Positions 1-9,168 of a stretch of DNA of 64,000 nt are shown piece after piece. The number at the start of each line of letters is the position of its first letter. The first letter of the stretch is position 1. The notes below the pieces were generated by a model, which did no database searches, was not told the DNA's origin, and worked only from the letters and a program-made list of their open reading frames with translations. The DNA is from Lutibacter flavus (GTDB taxonomy: Bacteria; Bacteroidota; Bacteroidia; Flavobacteriales; Flavobacteriaceae). Both the position numbers and the translations under genes were made by a program. The stretch is from contig NZ_FZNX01000002.1 in NCBI RefSeq assembly GCF_900188355.1, forward strand, positions 1 through 64,000, read 5' to 3'.

Positions 1-3000
1 CATCAATAGTTCCTGTTACTGCTGTACAATTATTCGCATCTGTAATACTATATAATTGCCCAGTTCCTGCAGATACGCCTGTAAAGACTCCTGTAGTATT
101 TGTTTCACTATTAAAGGTATAACTTATTGGTGCTGTTCCGCCTAAAGCAACTATCGTTACCGTTCCTGTTCCGCCATTACAGTCTATCGCTGTTGTTACT
201 CCTGCACTTGATATTGAAATTGCTGCAGGCTCAGTGATGGTTACTGGTGAAGCTAAACTTGCTGCACATCCATTGGCATCTGTTACAACTACATTATAAT
301 CTCCAGCCGCTAATCCTGTTAAATCTTCTGAACTAGAGGTAAAACTATTTGGCCCTGTCCATGCGTAAGTCAATGTCCCTGTTCCGCCTGTAGTTGTAAT
401 ATTAATTGCTCCTGTTAAAGCTCCATTACATAATACATCTGTTTTTGAATCTAATGCAACTGTCCAGGCATTCACCGTTAATGTTATGGTTTCTTCAGTA
501 GGACAAACATTGTTTACTGTTGTTACTTCTACTCGGTAATCATTTCCATTCATTCCGGTTGTAACACTATTAAGTGTAAGTGTGTTACCTGTACCTATTG
601 AAGTTGTACTTGCTCCTAAATACCAATTATAAATATAATCACCAGCAGGGATTGATCCTGGTGCAGCAATAAAATCTGTTTCTCTAACTCCTGTAGGTGT
701 TGCTGTGAATGTTATATCACCATCAACACAAACTGTTGCTGGTGTTGGACTTGAAGTAATTGCCACACTAGAAATAACATCACTTACTGTTACTCCAGCG
801 GTTGTAGCTTGCCCTGTAATTTCTGTACCTGCTGTAGTACCTCCTGTTGCCGCTGTAGGAATACCGTTGGCATTTACAGTTGTTCCTAAATTAGCCGAAC
901 TACCTCCATTACTTCCACCTACTAATGTAGCAATAGTAGCTAAATTATTTATACCTTCTGTAGCATCCGGACAACCATCGTTGTCACTATCTGTATCTAA
1001 ACTATTAATAATACCATCTCCATCTGTGTCATTAAAACTATCTGGACACTGTAAAAGGCCAAAAACGATATTATCAACACCAACATCATTTCCTGCCGAA
1101 CCATTAGGTTGATCATTTATAATTACTATATCAACAGCGTCAATTGCAGCTGTAAAGTTTAAAACAACCCTTCTCCAGATGTCATCATTTGCAACTCCAA
1201 TAGAAGTTGATGAAATTGAATGAAGAACAGTCCCTACACTATTTTGAATTTCAAGTCTAAAAATTGGTAAATCAGCACAACCAATACATAAACCTGCTAA
1301 ATCCAATCTATATCTATAATCTGCACCTATAATCAAGTCGCTTAACGTCTGACGATAGAACTCAGTATTACCAGTATTAATCATATTAATAGATAAATAC
1401 CTACCATTTGAAGAACCGCCAGCTGGACCTGTAAATTGATCAATGTTTGCATCTATATCTCCGTTTTGATCTGTACGATTGTATTGTGAAAGTCCAGAAG
1501 AGAGGGAGGAAACAACAGCATAAGAACCATCTGGAATTGCACCATTAGTATCATATAAGTGACTTATAACATTACTATTAGTTGCTCTTGCAGTACCTGT
1601 CCCAAAATCTTCACTAAATAATACTGATATTTCTTCCTTTTCTGAAATAAGGCAATTTCCATTCTCTATAACATCTAAAATGCCATCATTATCATCATCT
1701 AAATCACATATATCACTTATATTATCACCATCCGTATCTAAATTTCCAGATGCCGTAGCATCACAAGGATCTATACATGCCGAATTATCACCTGAGTCAG
1801 TCACAGCAGCTGTTGTAGCTTGTGGACTTCCTAAAATAGTTGGTACTCCATCACCATCTACAGTTATTCCTAAATTATCATTACTTCCTCCTATACTTCC
1901 TCCCGGAAGTGTTGATGTATCATTAGCTGTAAAACTGCCACCACCTTCAATAGCATCCGAGCAACCATCATTATCACTATCTGTATCTTTATAATCTGGT
2001 ATTCCATCGTTATCTGTATCTTTAGGTACGCAAAACGATAAATCGCCAATTGCCATACCTTGATTAGCAGAAGGGTTTGAGCCAACCTGCTTATAATAAA
2101 TGGTCATTGAATCAACCGGAACCGAAATATTTAATATTAAGTTCTCATCAACTCCACGACCTAAGAATGTATTATTTCCAGTATAACTAATATTTGTTGC
2201 TAAAGTATAATCAGATGGAGTTAAACTATAGGGAGCTCCATCAGAAATTATATCAATCGTTAATTCATCTTGAAAATTAGGCCCTGCATCTAAGTCAAAC
2301 AAGGTGAATGATAAATCGTTTACAGCTCTCGAAAAGTTAAACGTATGAACTGTTTGCCCCCCTATAATTGATGCTTGTAACCAATTATAACCATAACTAA
2401 TATAATTATTATTAATTTTCCAGTTTCCTGTTGTATTTGTTGTTCTACTAATGGTAAGGGTTACACCATTAAAAACTAAAGGCGGTACAGCTGTTGCAAC
2501 TGTTGGATCCTGTCCGCCTGTACCATTACCACTAGTACCTTCAACAAAATGATCTTCCCAGTTTAAAATTGAGGAAGTACAATTAAATTCATCGGCATCT
2601 AAAATACCATCATTATCATCGTCTAAATCACAAATATCACTTACATTATCTCCATCAGTATCGAGATTTCCGGAAGCAGTGGCATCGCAAGGATCTATAG
2701 CTGCTGTTCCAAGAAATTGAAGCTGCGCCCTGTTAAATGTTCCCGTATCTAGACTTACAACATCCCAAATTCTTAAAGTCCAAGTACCTAACGAATTTTG
2801 CCCTTCAAAATTCGTTAGCACATTTAAATCTACACTACGTGTATAATATGGTGATGCTGTATTATCATTAGTTCCATTATCTAATGTTCCTGTACCATTG
2901 TCATCTAATAATATATCATAGTTGTCATCACTATCATTAGAGCTAGTAATAAGGTTAACAACTGTGCCTAAGGGTGATGTTAAAGTAGCTACTATATCAC

Positions 3001-3250
3001 CACGCCAAGTATGAGTTGTGTTAAAACCTACATTTATATCATTAATTGTAAAATTATCAGTAACATTAAAAGTTCTGACCAAAGCAGTAGCTGAAGTTGA
3101 ATTATCAAGAATTGTTCCCGAGATAGTATTATTGAATGTATAGGCCGTTTGCCCAAAAGAAATACTTCCAAAAAATAATGCGATTATAAAAATAAAATTT
3201 ACTTGCTGTTTATTAAATTTTATAAGACTTTTAAAATAATGTTGTTCCAA
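1..3250 (-). CDS. Secreted multidomain adhesin-like protein with P domain, thrombospondin-3-type and SprB-type repeats (partial, C-terminus off window)
   Basis: About 1083 residues are visible as one open frame that runs off the left edge. A signal peptide (FIFIIALFFGSISFGQ) is followed by a proprotein-convertase P-like domain (about residues 35-175). Asp-rich calcium-binding thrombospondin type 3 stretches (DxDxDNDG..) lie near residues 183-220, 407-435, 492-528 and 733-763, and SprB-like repeats (GxITxTxxGG..YxWTGP..LxxGxYxVxVTDANGC) fill about residues 920 onward. These families occur in gliding and type IX secreted surface proteins of Flavobacteriia, so a cell-surface adhesin or secreted protein is inferred; a C-terminal T9SS sorting domain would be off window. 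There is no ATG near the signal peptide. The frame opens after a TAG near 3287, leaving TTG at 3274 or 3250; I use 3250. Confidence 0.85.
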   Translation of the reverse strand, partial: MEQHYFKSLIKFNKQQVNFIFIIALFFGSISFGQTAYTFNNTISGTILDNSTSATALVRTFNVTDNFTINDINVGFNTTHTWRGDIVATLTSPLGTVVNLITSSNDSDDNYDILLDDNGTGTLDNGTNDNTASPYYTRSVDLNVLTNFEGQNSLGTWTLRIWDVVSLDTGTFNRAQLQFLGTAAIDPCDATASGNLDTDGDNVSDICDLDDDNDGILDADEFNCTSSILNWEDHFVEGTSGNGTGGQDPTVATAVPPLVFNGVTLTISRTTNTTGNWKINNNYISYGYNWLQASIIGGQTVHTFNFSRAVNDLSFTLFDLDAGPNFQDELTIDIISDGAPYSLTPSDYTLATNISYTGNNTFLGRGVDENLILNISVPVDSMTIYYKQVGSNPSANQGMAIGDLSFCVPKDTDNDGIPDYKDTDSDNDGCSDAIEGGGSFTANDTSTLPGGSIGGSNDNLGITVDGDGVPTILGSPQATTAAVTDSGDNSACIDPCDATASGNLDTDGDNISDICDLDDDNDGILDVIENGNCLISEKEEISVLFSEDFGTGTARATNSNVISHLYDTNGAIPDGSYAVVSSLSSGLSQYNRTDQNGDIDANIDQFTGPAGGSSNGRYLSINMINTGNTEFYRQTLSDLIIGADYRYRLDLAGLCIGCADLPIFRLEIQNSVGTVLHSISSTSIGVANDDIWRRVVLNFTAAIDAVDIVIINDQPNGSAGNDVGVDNIVFGLLQCPDSFNDTDGDGIINSLDTDSDNDGCPDATEGINNLATIATLVGGSNGGSSANLGTTVNANGIPTAATGGTTAGTEITGQATTAGVTVSDVISSVAITSSPTPATVCVDGDITFTATPTGVRETDFIAAPGSIPAGDYIYNWYLGASTTSIGTGNTLTLNSVTTGMNGNDYRVEVTTVNNVCPTEETITLTVNAWTVALDSKTDVLCNGALTGAINITTTGGTGTLTYAWTGPNSFTSSSEDLTGLAAGDYNVVVTDANGCAASLASPVTITEPAAISISSAGVTTAIDCNGGTGTVTIVALGGTAPISYTFNSETNTTGVFTGVSAGTGQLYSITDANNCTAVTGTID

Positions 3251-3295
3251 TATATTATTTTTTACTTTAATCAATAACTTCTTTACCTATATAAT

Positions 3296-3339
3296 TACAC
3301 CTCCCAAAATAGCATGAATGCATAATTTTGGGAGGTGTA
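3296..3339. repeat. 15-bp perfect inverted repeat in the leader of the adhesin gene
   Basis: Arms 3296-3310 and 3325-3339 are perfectly complementary around a 14-nt loop. In the minus-strand transcript the 3' arm contains GGGAGGTG, and the hairpin ends about 22 nt before the TTG at 3274. No U tract follows, so it is not an ordinary terminator. A -7-like TAAATTTG (minus, 3368-3375) would place the hairpin close to the mRNA 5' end, where it could affect stability or translation. That role is inference. Confidence 0.6.
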
Positions 3340-3778
3340 TTCATTAATTATTATATTTGAAAAATTCCAAATTTATTAGTTTTTAAAATTTAAATTTTTA
3401 TTTAAATTTTTTCTAAGTAAGGATAAACCTTACTTAATGTGGGTTAAAACATTAATAATTATTAGATTAGTCGCCAAAATTAACGATTTTAACCCAATTT
3501 TCAAAGATTTATTAACAGTTTATTAACAGTTTGTTATGGATTTAAAACAAATTACTTTATTATTATAACAAACAACCTATACTTAATTTTTTTATGACAC
3601 GTATTTTAGCACAAAGTCACACATCTGTCAATTAATTGACAGATGTGTTATGTATCAAAAGTTGCATTTAAAATATTTTATAAATAGATTTTATTTAAGA
3701 AAGTTTAAATACAAAAATAATCTAAACCTTTAGTGTAATTTTCTAAAAAGAATTAACACCATTAAAAAAGAGATTTTT
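3340..3778. other. AT-rich intergenic region without a recognisable gene
   Basis: About 440 bp between the hydrolase stop and the adhesin leader. I find no plausible ORF on either strand. It holds a minus-strand TAAATTTG box (3368-3375) without a clear TTG partner, and a perfect 30-bp palindrome described separately. Confidence 0.6.
3619..3648. repeat. Perfect 30-bp palindrome downstream of the serine hydrolase gene
   Basis: Two 15-bp half-sites (ACACATCTGTCAATT and its complement) abut with no spacer. It lies 131 bp past the stop of the minus-strand hydrolase gene. It could fold as a terminator stem, but no T run follows on either strand. A dimeric regulator site is the alternative. Confidence 0.55.
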
Positions 3779-5119
3779 TTAATTTATTGAAGCTAAAATT
3801 TCGCTTAAAAAGGTATCTACTTTAAAAACTGGATTTTCAGTTAATCCAAATCTCACTATTACAACATCTTTAGAAGGAATTATAAACACATGTTGTCCTT
3901 GGTATCCATTGCAAGAAAATAAATCTTTTGGTGCATTTGGGTACACACCGCCAGCATTTAGCCAAAATTGCGCTCCATATTCTCCATTAGCGCCATTAGT
4001 TGGAGTTTTAGAATAATCTATCCAAGATTCATTTAAAATTTGCGTTCCATTCCAATTCCCTTTATGTAAATACAATAAGCCAAACTTAGCCCAGTCACGC
4101 GCTGTTGCCCAGCCATATGATGAACCAATGTAATATCCAGTAGCATCAGTTTCAATTAACATAGAACTCATACCAATTTTATCAATTAGTTCTGAATACC
4201 AAAAATCTAGATATTGTTGATGCGTTTTAAATTGATTTCGAATAAAGCCTGACAATAAATTTGTAGTGCCTGAAGAATATACCCAACTTTCATTTGGTTT
4301 TCCAATTAGTGGTTTGTTTAATTGGATTTTAGTCATATCATCTTCTAAAAAAAGCATTTTAGTAACATCTGAAATGGTATTGTAATCTTCAACCCACTCC
4401 AAACCACTATTCATTTGTAATAAATTATTTAAGGTGATATTTGAACGCTCATCATCTTGCCATTCTGGAAATAAATTTGTTTGATTTATATTAATTCTGC
4501 CTTGTTTTTCAAGCACACCTAAAACTGCATTTGTAATACTCTTAGTCATAGACCATCCTAATAATTTGGTGTTTTTATTAAATCCAGGTGCATATTTTTC
4601 AGCAATAATTTGATCTTTATAAATAACAACTACAGCTCTAGTTCTTTTTATTTCTTCGTTTTCATTATCAAAAGCATTATTTACAGCTAATTGTAATTCA
4701 TTATAATTTATAGTATTAAAAACTGTGTCTTTTTGAGGTAACTCTCCGTAAGGATATTGTAAATTGGTTTTATTAAAATTTCTAACTGGTTTAAATGAAG
4801 TTGTTTCTATAATATCTTCGGGAACAAGAATACATCCAACACCTTCTTTAAAAACAGCTTTTCTCTTTTTTAAGCCAAAAACAGTTGAAGTAACCGATTT
4901 CTCTTCTATATTAACCACATTTTCAGCATAAAATACAGGGTTTATATCATTGTCGCCTTCTTCTATTGACTGTAAATCTCTTCCTGCTTCAAACGTACAA
5001 GAACAGACACTTTTTGCAGAAAAACCCGTAATAATGTTTAGCCGAGGGTAATTAGAATAAACTACATAAGCAAAAAATAAAACAATTAGTAATAAACTAA
5101 ATTTTATAAATTTTTTCAT
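3779..5119 (-). CDS. Membrane-anchored serine hydrolase of the beta-lactamase (class C/PBP-like) family
   Basis: 446 residues. An N-terminal hydrophobic segment (about 8-21) probably anchors the protein or serves as a signal sequence. The catalytic motif SxxK is S190-M-T-K193, and the YxS/N element is Y281-S-S283, as in Pfam Beta-lactamase (PF00144) proteins including esterases, DD-peptidases and 6-aminohexanoate-dimer hydrolases. Substrate cannot be told from the sequence; antibiotic resistance should not be assumed. It is monocistronic and divergent from the tetR gene at 5222, so the 102-bp spacer may hold promoters for both. Confidence 0.85.
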   Translation of the reverse strand: MKKFIKFSLLLIVLFFAYVVYSNYPRLNIITGFSAKSVCSCTFEAGRDLQSIEEGDNDINPVFYAENVVNIEEKSVTSTVFGLKKRKAVFKEGVGCILVPEDIIETTSFKPVRNFNKTNLQYPYGELPQKDTVFNTINYNELQLAVNNAFDNENEEIKRTRAVVVIYKDQIIAEKYAPGFNKNTKLLGWSMTKSITNAVLGVLEKQGRININQTNLFPEWQDDERSNITLNNLLQMNSGLEWVEDYNTISDVTKMLFLEDDMTKIQLNKPLIGKPNESWVYSSGTTNLLSGFIRNQFKTHQQYLDFWYSELIDKIGMSSMLIETDATGYYIGSSYGWATARDWAKFGLLYLHKGNWNGTQILNESWIDYSKTPTNGANGEYGAQFWLNAGGVYPNAPKDLFSCNGYQGQHVFIIPSKDVVIVRFGLTENPVFKVDTFLSEILASIN

Positions 5120-5158
5120 CGATTTTTCTTTTAAAGTATTTTATAAATCTAACTTTTT

Positions 5159-5189
5159 TTTGTCAGTTTAAAAAAAGAATTTACATTTG
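5159..5189 (+). promoter_or_regulatory. Bacteroidota-type promoter of the tetR efflux operon
   Basis: A TTTG -33 element (5159-5162), a 19-nt spacer and a TACATTTG -7 element (5182-5189) match the Bacteroidota consensus. The predicted start of transcription, near 5196, falls inside the adjacent palindrome. Confidence 0.6.
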
Positions 5190-5205
5190 TTAACCAAATG
5201 GTTAA
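5190..5205. promoter_or_regulatory. Probable TetR operator
   Basis: TTAACCA-AA-TGGTTAA, 7-bp arms around 2 bp, lies directly after the -7 element and 16 bp before the tetR start codon. Location over the predicted transcription start fits autorepression of tetR and the downstream efflux genes. Confidence 0.6.
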
Positions 5206-5221
5206 ACTAAATAGTTAATTC

Positions 5222-5833
5222 ATGAAAAAATCTAAGGATACAACAACAGAATCTGAGATTTTAAACGCGGCAAAACGTATTTTTCAACGTAAAGGAATGT
5301 CTGGAGCCAGAATGCAGGAAATAGCGGACGAAGCAGGTATAAATAAAGCGCTTTTGCATTACTACTTTAGAAGTAAGCAATTGCTTTTTGAAGCTGTTTT
5401 TAAAAGTTTATTTTTTATGTTAGCACCTGAATTAAATAAGGTACTGAATGATGATTCAAATCTTTTTGATAAAATAAAAAGTTTTACCGCCAATTATATT
5501 TCATTTGTAATTAAACACCCGTTTTTACCAAATTTTATTATTCAGGAATTAAATAGAAATCCAGAATTTGTTACAACATTAATTACTAACGAATATTTTC
5601 CTAATATTTCAACTTTTAAAAATCAGGTAAAGGAAGAAATTGCTCAAGGAATTATTAAACCTATAAAACCAGAGCAATTATTTATAAATGTTTTAGCCTT
5701 AAATGTTTTCCCGTTTATAGCATCTCCCCTATTAGAAGGTTTACTGGCAATAAACGATAAAGATTTCAACAAATTAATGGAAGAAAGAACTACTCAGGTA
5801 GCCGATTTCATAATTAACGCTATTAAAATTTAA
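5222..5833 (+). CDS. TetR/AcrR-family transcriptional repressor
   Basis: 203 residues. The N-terminal TetR helix-turn-helix spans about residues 12-58 (ILNAAKRIF, MQEIADEAGINKALLHYYF), followed by an all-helical ligand domain. It is the first gene of an efflux operon, 4 bp before the TolC-like gene, so the ligand is probably an efflux substrate. The start follows directly after the predicted operator, supporting autorepression. The inducer is unknown. Confidence 0.92.
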   Translation: MKKSKDTTTESEILNAAKRIFQRKGMSGARMQEIADEAGINKALLHYYFRSKQLLFEAVFKSLFFMLAPELNKVLNDDSNLFDKIKSFTANYISFVIKHPFLPNFIIQELNRNPEFVTTLITNEYFPNISTFKNQVKEEIAQGIIKPIKPEQLFINVLALNVFPFIASPLLEGLLAINDKDFNKLMEERTTQVADFIINAIKI

Positions 5834-5837
5834 GCCC

Positions 5838-7094
5838 ATGAAAAATTTAAGCAAATTTATATTCTTGCTACTTTCAATAAGTGCTTTTGCACAAGAGAAA
5901 TTAAGCTTAGAAAATTGCTACATTTTGGTTGAAAAAAATTATCCTTTAGCAAAACAAACCGATTTATTAGCAAAACAAAATGAATTAGATGTAGCAGTTA
6001 TTAAAACTGAAAAATTTCCTCAATTGGATTTTTTAGCACAGGCTACCTATCAATCGGATGTTACACAAATACCAATTGCAATTCCAAATTCAACTATTGA
6101 ACCTCCCAATAAAGACCAATACAAAACAACAGTTTCCGTAAATCAATTAATTTATGCGGGTGGTTTAATTGATGCTTCGGCTGAAGTTAAATTGGCATCG
6201 CTAAAAACAAAACAAAAACAAGTTGAAGTAAGTTTATACCAATTGAAAAAACAAATAAATCAACTCTATTTTTCCATCTTATTACAGCAAGAAAAAAAGG
6301 CGTTATTAACTTCTAAAAAAGAACTGTTAGAAGCTAAATTAAAAGAAGTAAAAGCTGGTGTAAAGTATGGTGTATTATTATCATCATCCAACAGTGTTTT
6401 AGAGGCTGAATTATTAAAAATAGAACAACAATTTACAGAAATAGAATTTAATAAAACCAGTTTATTTGAAACGCTTTCGCATTTAATTGGAGCTGAAATT
6501 TCTAACACTACAGCATTAAAAAATCCAGAATTTTTATCCAAATTAACATCCGAAATTAAACGCCCCGAATTGGACTTGTTTAAATTAAAAAAAGAACAGA
6601 TTGAAACATCGGAGCAATTAAATTCATTGCAAAATGTTCCCAAAATTATGGGTTTTGTAATAGGTGGTTATGGAAACCCTGGTTTAAATATGTTAGATAA
6701 TTCGTTTCAAACATTTTATATGACTGGAGTAAAACTTAACTGGACAATTTTTGATTGGAAAGCAACAAAAAAACAAAGCGAATCCCTTTTAATTAATAAA
6801 GATATTATCACTACAGAAGAAGAAATTTTTAAACTAAATACAAACATTGAGCTTAACCAACAGCAAGCTGAAATTAATAAAATAACATCATTAATTGAAT
6901 CTGATAACAGCATTATAAAATTGCGGAATAAAATTGTAAAATCAGCTGAATCTCAATTAAAAAATGGTGTAATAACGGCATCCGCATATATAACAGAATT
7001 AACCAATTTATATGAAGCTCAAAACAATTTAAATACACACAAAATTCAGTTGTTGTTAGCAAAAGCAACTTATAAAGTAACTCAAGGAAATTAA
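5838..7094 (+). CDS. TolC-family outer membrane efflux protein
   Basis: 418 residues with a signal peptide (FIFLLLSISAFAQ). The two helical-repeat halves are typical of OEP/TolC proteins: ENCYILVEKNYPLAKQ at the start of the first, and coiled-coil segments near 180-220 and 320-400. It would form the outer-membrane channel of the exporter encoded by the next five genes. Spacing of 4 bp from tetR and 10 bp to the HlyD-like gene supports one transcript. Confidence 0.9.
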   Translation: MKNLSKFIFLLLSISAFAQEKLSLENCYILVEKNYPLAKQTDLLAKQNELDVAVIKTEKFPQLDFLAQATYQSDVTQIPIAIPNSTIEPPNKDQYKTTVSVNQLIYAGGLIDASAEVKLASLKTKQKQVEVSLYQLKKQINQLYFSILLQQEKKALLTSKKELLEAKLKEVKAGVKYGVLLSSSNSVLEAELLKIEQQFTEIEFNKTSLFETLSHLIGAEISNTTALKNPEFLSKLTSEIKRPELDLFKLKKEQIETSEQLNSLQNVPKIMGFVIGGYGNPGLNMLDNSFQTFYMTGVKLNWTIFDWKATKKQSESLLINKDIITTEEEIFKLNTNIELNQQQAEINKITSLIESDNSIIKLRNKIVKSAESQLKNGVITASAYITELTNLYEAQNNLNTHKIQLLLAKATYKVTQGN

Positions 7095-7104
7095 AAAGTA
7101 ACAC

Positions 7105-8004
7105 ATGAAAATTACTCAAATAATAACAGGACTAATTATAATTACAAGCTCATTTATTTCATGTAATAATGATGGAAATAAAGCAGATGGTTATGGTAAT
7201 TTTGAAGCAACAGAAATCACAATTTCTTCTGAAAATAATGGGAAACTAATTCAGTTTTCAATTGAAGAAGGTCAAACTTTAAAAATTAACGAGTTTGTCG
7301 GTTTTATAGATACAATTCCGTTGGCATTAAAAAAAGAACAATTATTGGTTTCTAAAAATATAATAGCATCAAAATCCAGAGGTGTATTATCACAAATAAG
7401 TGTGCTAAAAGCCCAATTAAAAACTACAGCTATTTCAAAAAATAGAATTGAAAACCTTATTAAAGAAAATGCAGGAACACAACAACAACTTGATGGAATT
7501 AATGGAAAAATTGATGTTATAAATCAGCAAATTAAAAGTGTTGAAATTCAAAATGCACCTGTTGTAAATGAATTAAAAAACATTGATGTACAAATAAGCC
7601 AGTTAGAAGATCAATTACAAAAAAGCAACATTATTAATCCAATAAACGGAACAGTTTTGGTAAAATATGCTGAACCTAATGAAATTACTTCCTTTGGAAA
7701 ACCTTTGTATAAAATTGCCGACTTAAGTACCATGCAATTAAAGGTTTATGTAAGTGAAAAACAGTTGCCTTCAATAATAATAGGACAAGAAGTTACGGTT
7801 AAAATTGATGCCGAAAATGGCATGAAAGATTATAATGGATCGATTTCCTGGATTTCATCTGAGTCTGAATTTACACCTAAAATAATTCAAACAAAAGAGG
7901 AGCGGGTTAACTTGGTTTATGCAGTTAAAATTAACGTTAAAAACGACGGAAGTTTAAAAATTGGAATGCCTGCTGAAATGTGGATTTCTAATAGTTTGCA
8001 ATAA
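7105..8004 (+). CDS. HlyD/YbhG-like periplasmic adaptor lipoprotein
   Basis: 299 residues. The N-terminus is a lipoprotein signal (LIIITSSFISC), so it is likely tethered to the inner membrane by lipid. It then shows a barrel-sandwich half (ISSENNGKLIQFSIEEGQ), a long alpha-hairpin coiled coil (about 85-180), the second lipoyl half (INPINGTVLVKYAEPNE) and a beta-barrel domain. It bridges the TolC-like channel and the ABC-2 permeases encoded downstream. Confidence 0.9.
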   Translation: MKITQIITGLIIITSSFISCNNDGNKADGYGNFEATEITISSENNGKLIQFSIEEGQTLKINEFVGFIDTIPLALKKEQLLVSKNIIASKSRGVLSQISVLKAQLKTTAISKNRIENLIKENAGTQQQLDGINGKIDVINQQIKSVEIQNAPVVNELKNIDVQISQLEDQLQKSNIINPINGTVLVKYAEPNEITSFGKPLYKIADLSTMQLKVYVSEKQLPSIIIGQEVTVKIDAENGMKDYNGSISWISSESEFTPKIIQTKEERVNLVYAVKINVKNDGSLKIGMPAEMWISNSLQ

Positions 8005-8043
8005 CATTGAACAGTTTTGAATAAACATCATTTTATGTTGTCA

Positions 8044-8062
8044 CACTGAGCTTGTCGAAGTG
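8044..8062. repeat. Short palindromic repeat (CACTGAGCTTGTCGAAGTG)
   Basis: Imperfect palindrome in the 89-bp gap between the adaptor and first ATPase genes. It resembles the GAGCGGAGTCGAA palindrome found inside metG in this window (34711-34761), suggesting one dispersed family. Confidence 0.6.
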
Positions 8063-8093
8063 TTTCTTTTAGAATTTTATAGCACCAATTACC

Positions 8094-8996
8094 ATGGGAA
8101 TAAAAATAGAAAACATATCCAAATCCTTCAAGAAAATTGAAGCTTTAAAAGACATCACTTTTAATGTTAATGATGGAGAATTATTCGGCCTAATTGGCCC
8201 GGATGGCGCAGGAAAAACAACCCTTTTTAGAATTTTAACTACGCTTTTAATTGCAAATGAAGGAACTGCATCAATTGTTGGTTTTGATGTTGAAAAAGAT
8301 TTTCAAAAAATAAGGAATATTATTGGTTATATGCCCGGAAAATTCTCTTTATATCAGGATTTAACGGTTGAAGAAAATTTAAAGTTTTTTGCTACAATAT
8401 TTGGAACCACAATTGAAGAAAACTACGACTTAATAAAAGATATTTACATTCAAATTGAGCCCTTTAAAAATAGGAGAGCAGGTAAATTATCGGGTGGAAT
8501 GAAACAAAAACTCGCATTATCATGCGCTTTAATTCACAAGCCAAAAGTATTGTTTTTAGACGAACCAACTACTGGTGTTGATCCTGTGTCAAGAAAAGAG
8601 TTTTGGGAAATGTTAAAAAGGCTGCAACAAAAAGGAATTACTATTTTAGTATCAACACCTTATATGGATGAAGCCGCTTTGTGCGATAGAATAGCACTAA
8701 TACAAGATGGTAGGATATTACAAATTGACACACCAGAAGAAATAATAAAACATTACCCTAAAACAATATATAATGTTTGCGCTGATAATATGTATAAACT
8801 AATTGAAAGTTTAAAGAAATATACACACAATTACAATGTATATCCTTTTGGCGAATTTGTGCATTACACAGATAAAAGAATTGATTTTAACCCAAACGAA
8901 TTGCTCCATTTTTTAGAAGAACAGCAACTTAAAAACATACAAATTAATAAGACCCAACCAACCATTGAAGATACTTTTATGGAATTGGCAAAATAA
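8094..8996 (+). CDS. ABC transporter ATP-binding protein (first half of a YbhF/RbbA-like pair)
   Basis: 300 residues. Walker A is GPDGAGKTT (about residue 36), the signature is LSGGMKQK, and Walker B is VLFLDEPTTGVDP. An unusual residue is the Asp in the P-loop GPDGAGKTT, which is common in YbhF/RbbA-like subfamilies. After the nucleotide-binding domain there is an extra C-terminal region of about 75 residues. With the next ATPase it probably forms a heterodimer powering the two permeases. In E. coli YbhF the two ATPase domains are fused; here they are separate genes. Confidence 0.9.
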   Translation: MGIKIENISKSFKKIEALKDITFNVNDGELFGLIGPDGAGKTTLFRILTTLLIANEGTASIVGFDVEKDFQKIRNIIGYMPGKFSLYQDLTVEENLKFFATIFGTTIEENYDLIKDIYIQIEPFKNRRAGKLSGGMKQKLALSCALIHKPKVLFLDEPTTGVDPVSRKEFWEMLKRLQQKGITILVSTPYMDEAALCDRIALIQDGRILQIDTPEEIIKHYPKTIYNVCADNMYKLIESLKKYTHNYNVYPFGEFVHYTDKRIDFNPNELLHFLEEQQLKNIQINKTQPTIEDTFMELAK

Positions 8997-9029
8997 ATTA
9001 AAAACTAATAATGGGGATAAAATTCCGTC

Positions 9030-9050
9030 AACCTGAACTTGTTTTAGGTT
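9030..9050. repeat. Short palindromic repeat, CTGAACTTG type
   Basis: Hairpin AACCTGAA/TTTTAGGTT around CTTG, between the two ATPase genes. The same core recurs at 9093-9113 and at the metG terminator (34147-34174). Confidence 0.6.
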
Positions 9051-9092
9051 CACATAGTAATTGAAAATAGTAATTGAAAACAACATAAGGAG

Positions 9093-9113
9093 ATTCTGAA
9101 ACAAGTTCAGAAT
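9093..9113. repeat. Short palindromic repeat, CTGAAACAAGTTCAG type
   Basis: Near-perfect palindrome with arms ATTCTGAA and TTCAGAAT around a 5-nt centre. It is the inverse orientation of the element at 9030-9050, in the same intergenic gap. Confidence 0.6.
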
Positions 9114-9168
9114 GAAGAGTTTAATAACGAATAAAAAATGAAGAAAGAAACTGTAATACAAGACAATT

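Noticed and set aside
705-2085. Open frames of 64-135 codons on both strands (plus strand 705-1112 and 1680-1994; minus strand 1891-2085) inside the adhesin region
   Set aside because: They are other-frame shadows of the long minus-strand adhesin frame; their Val/Pro/Ser/Leu- or Gln/Ile-rich composition reflects the complement of Gly/Asp/Thr codons.
3296-3339. Invertible promoter (phase-variation) element
   Set aside because: The arms are separated by only 14 nt, too little to hold a promoter, and no invertase gene is nearby.
3779-5119. Antibiotic resistance beta-lactamase
   Set aside because: SxxK and YxS motifs are shared with many esterases and peptidases; nothing in the sequence shows a beta-lactam-specific signature.
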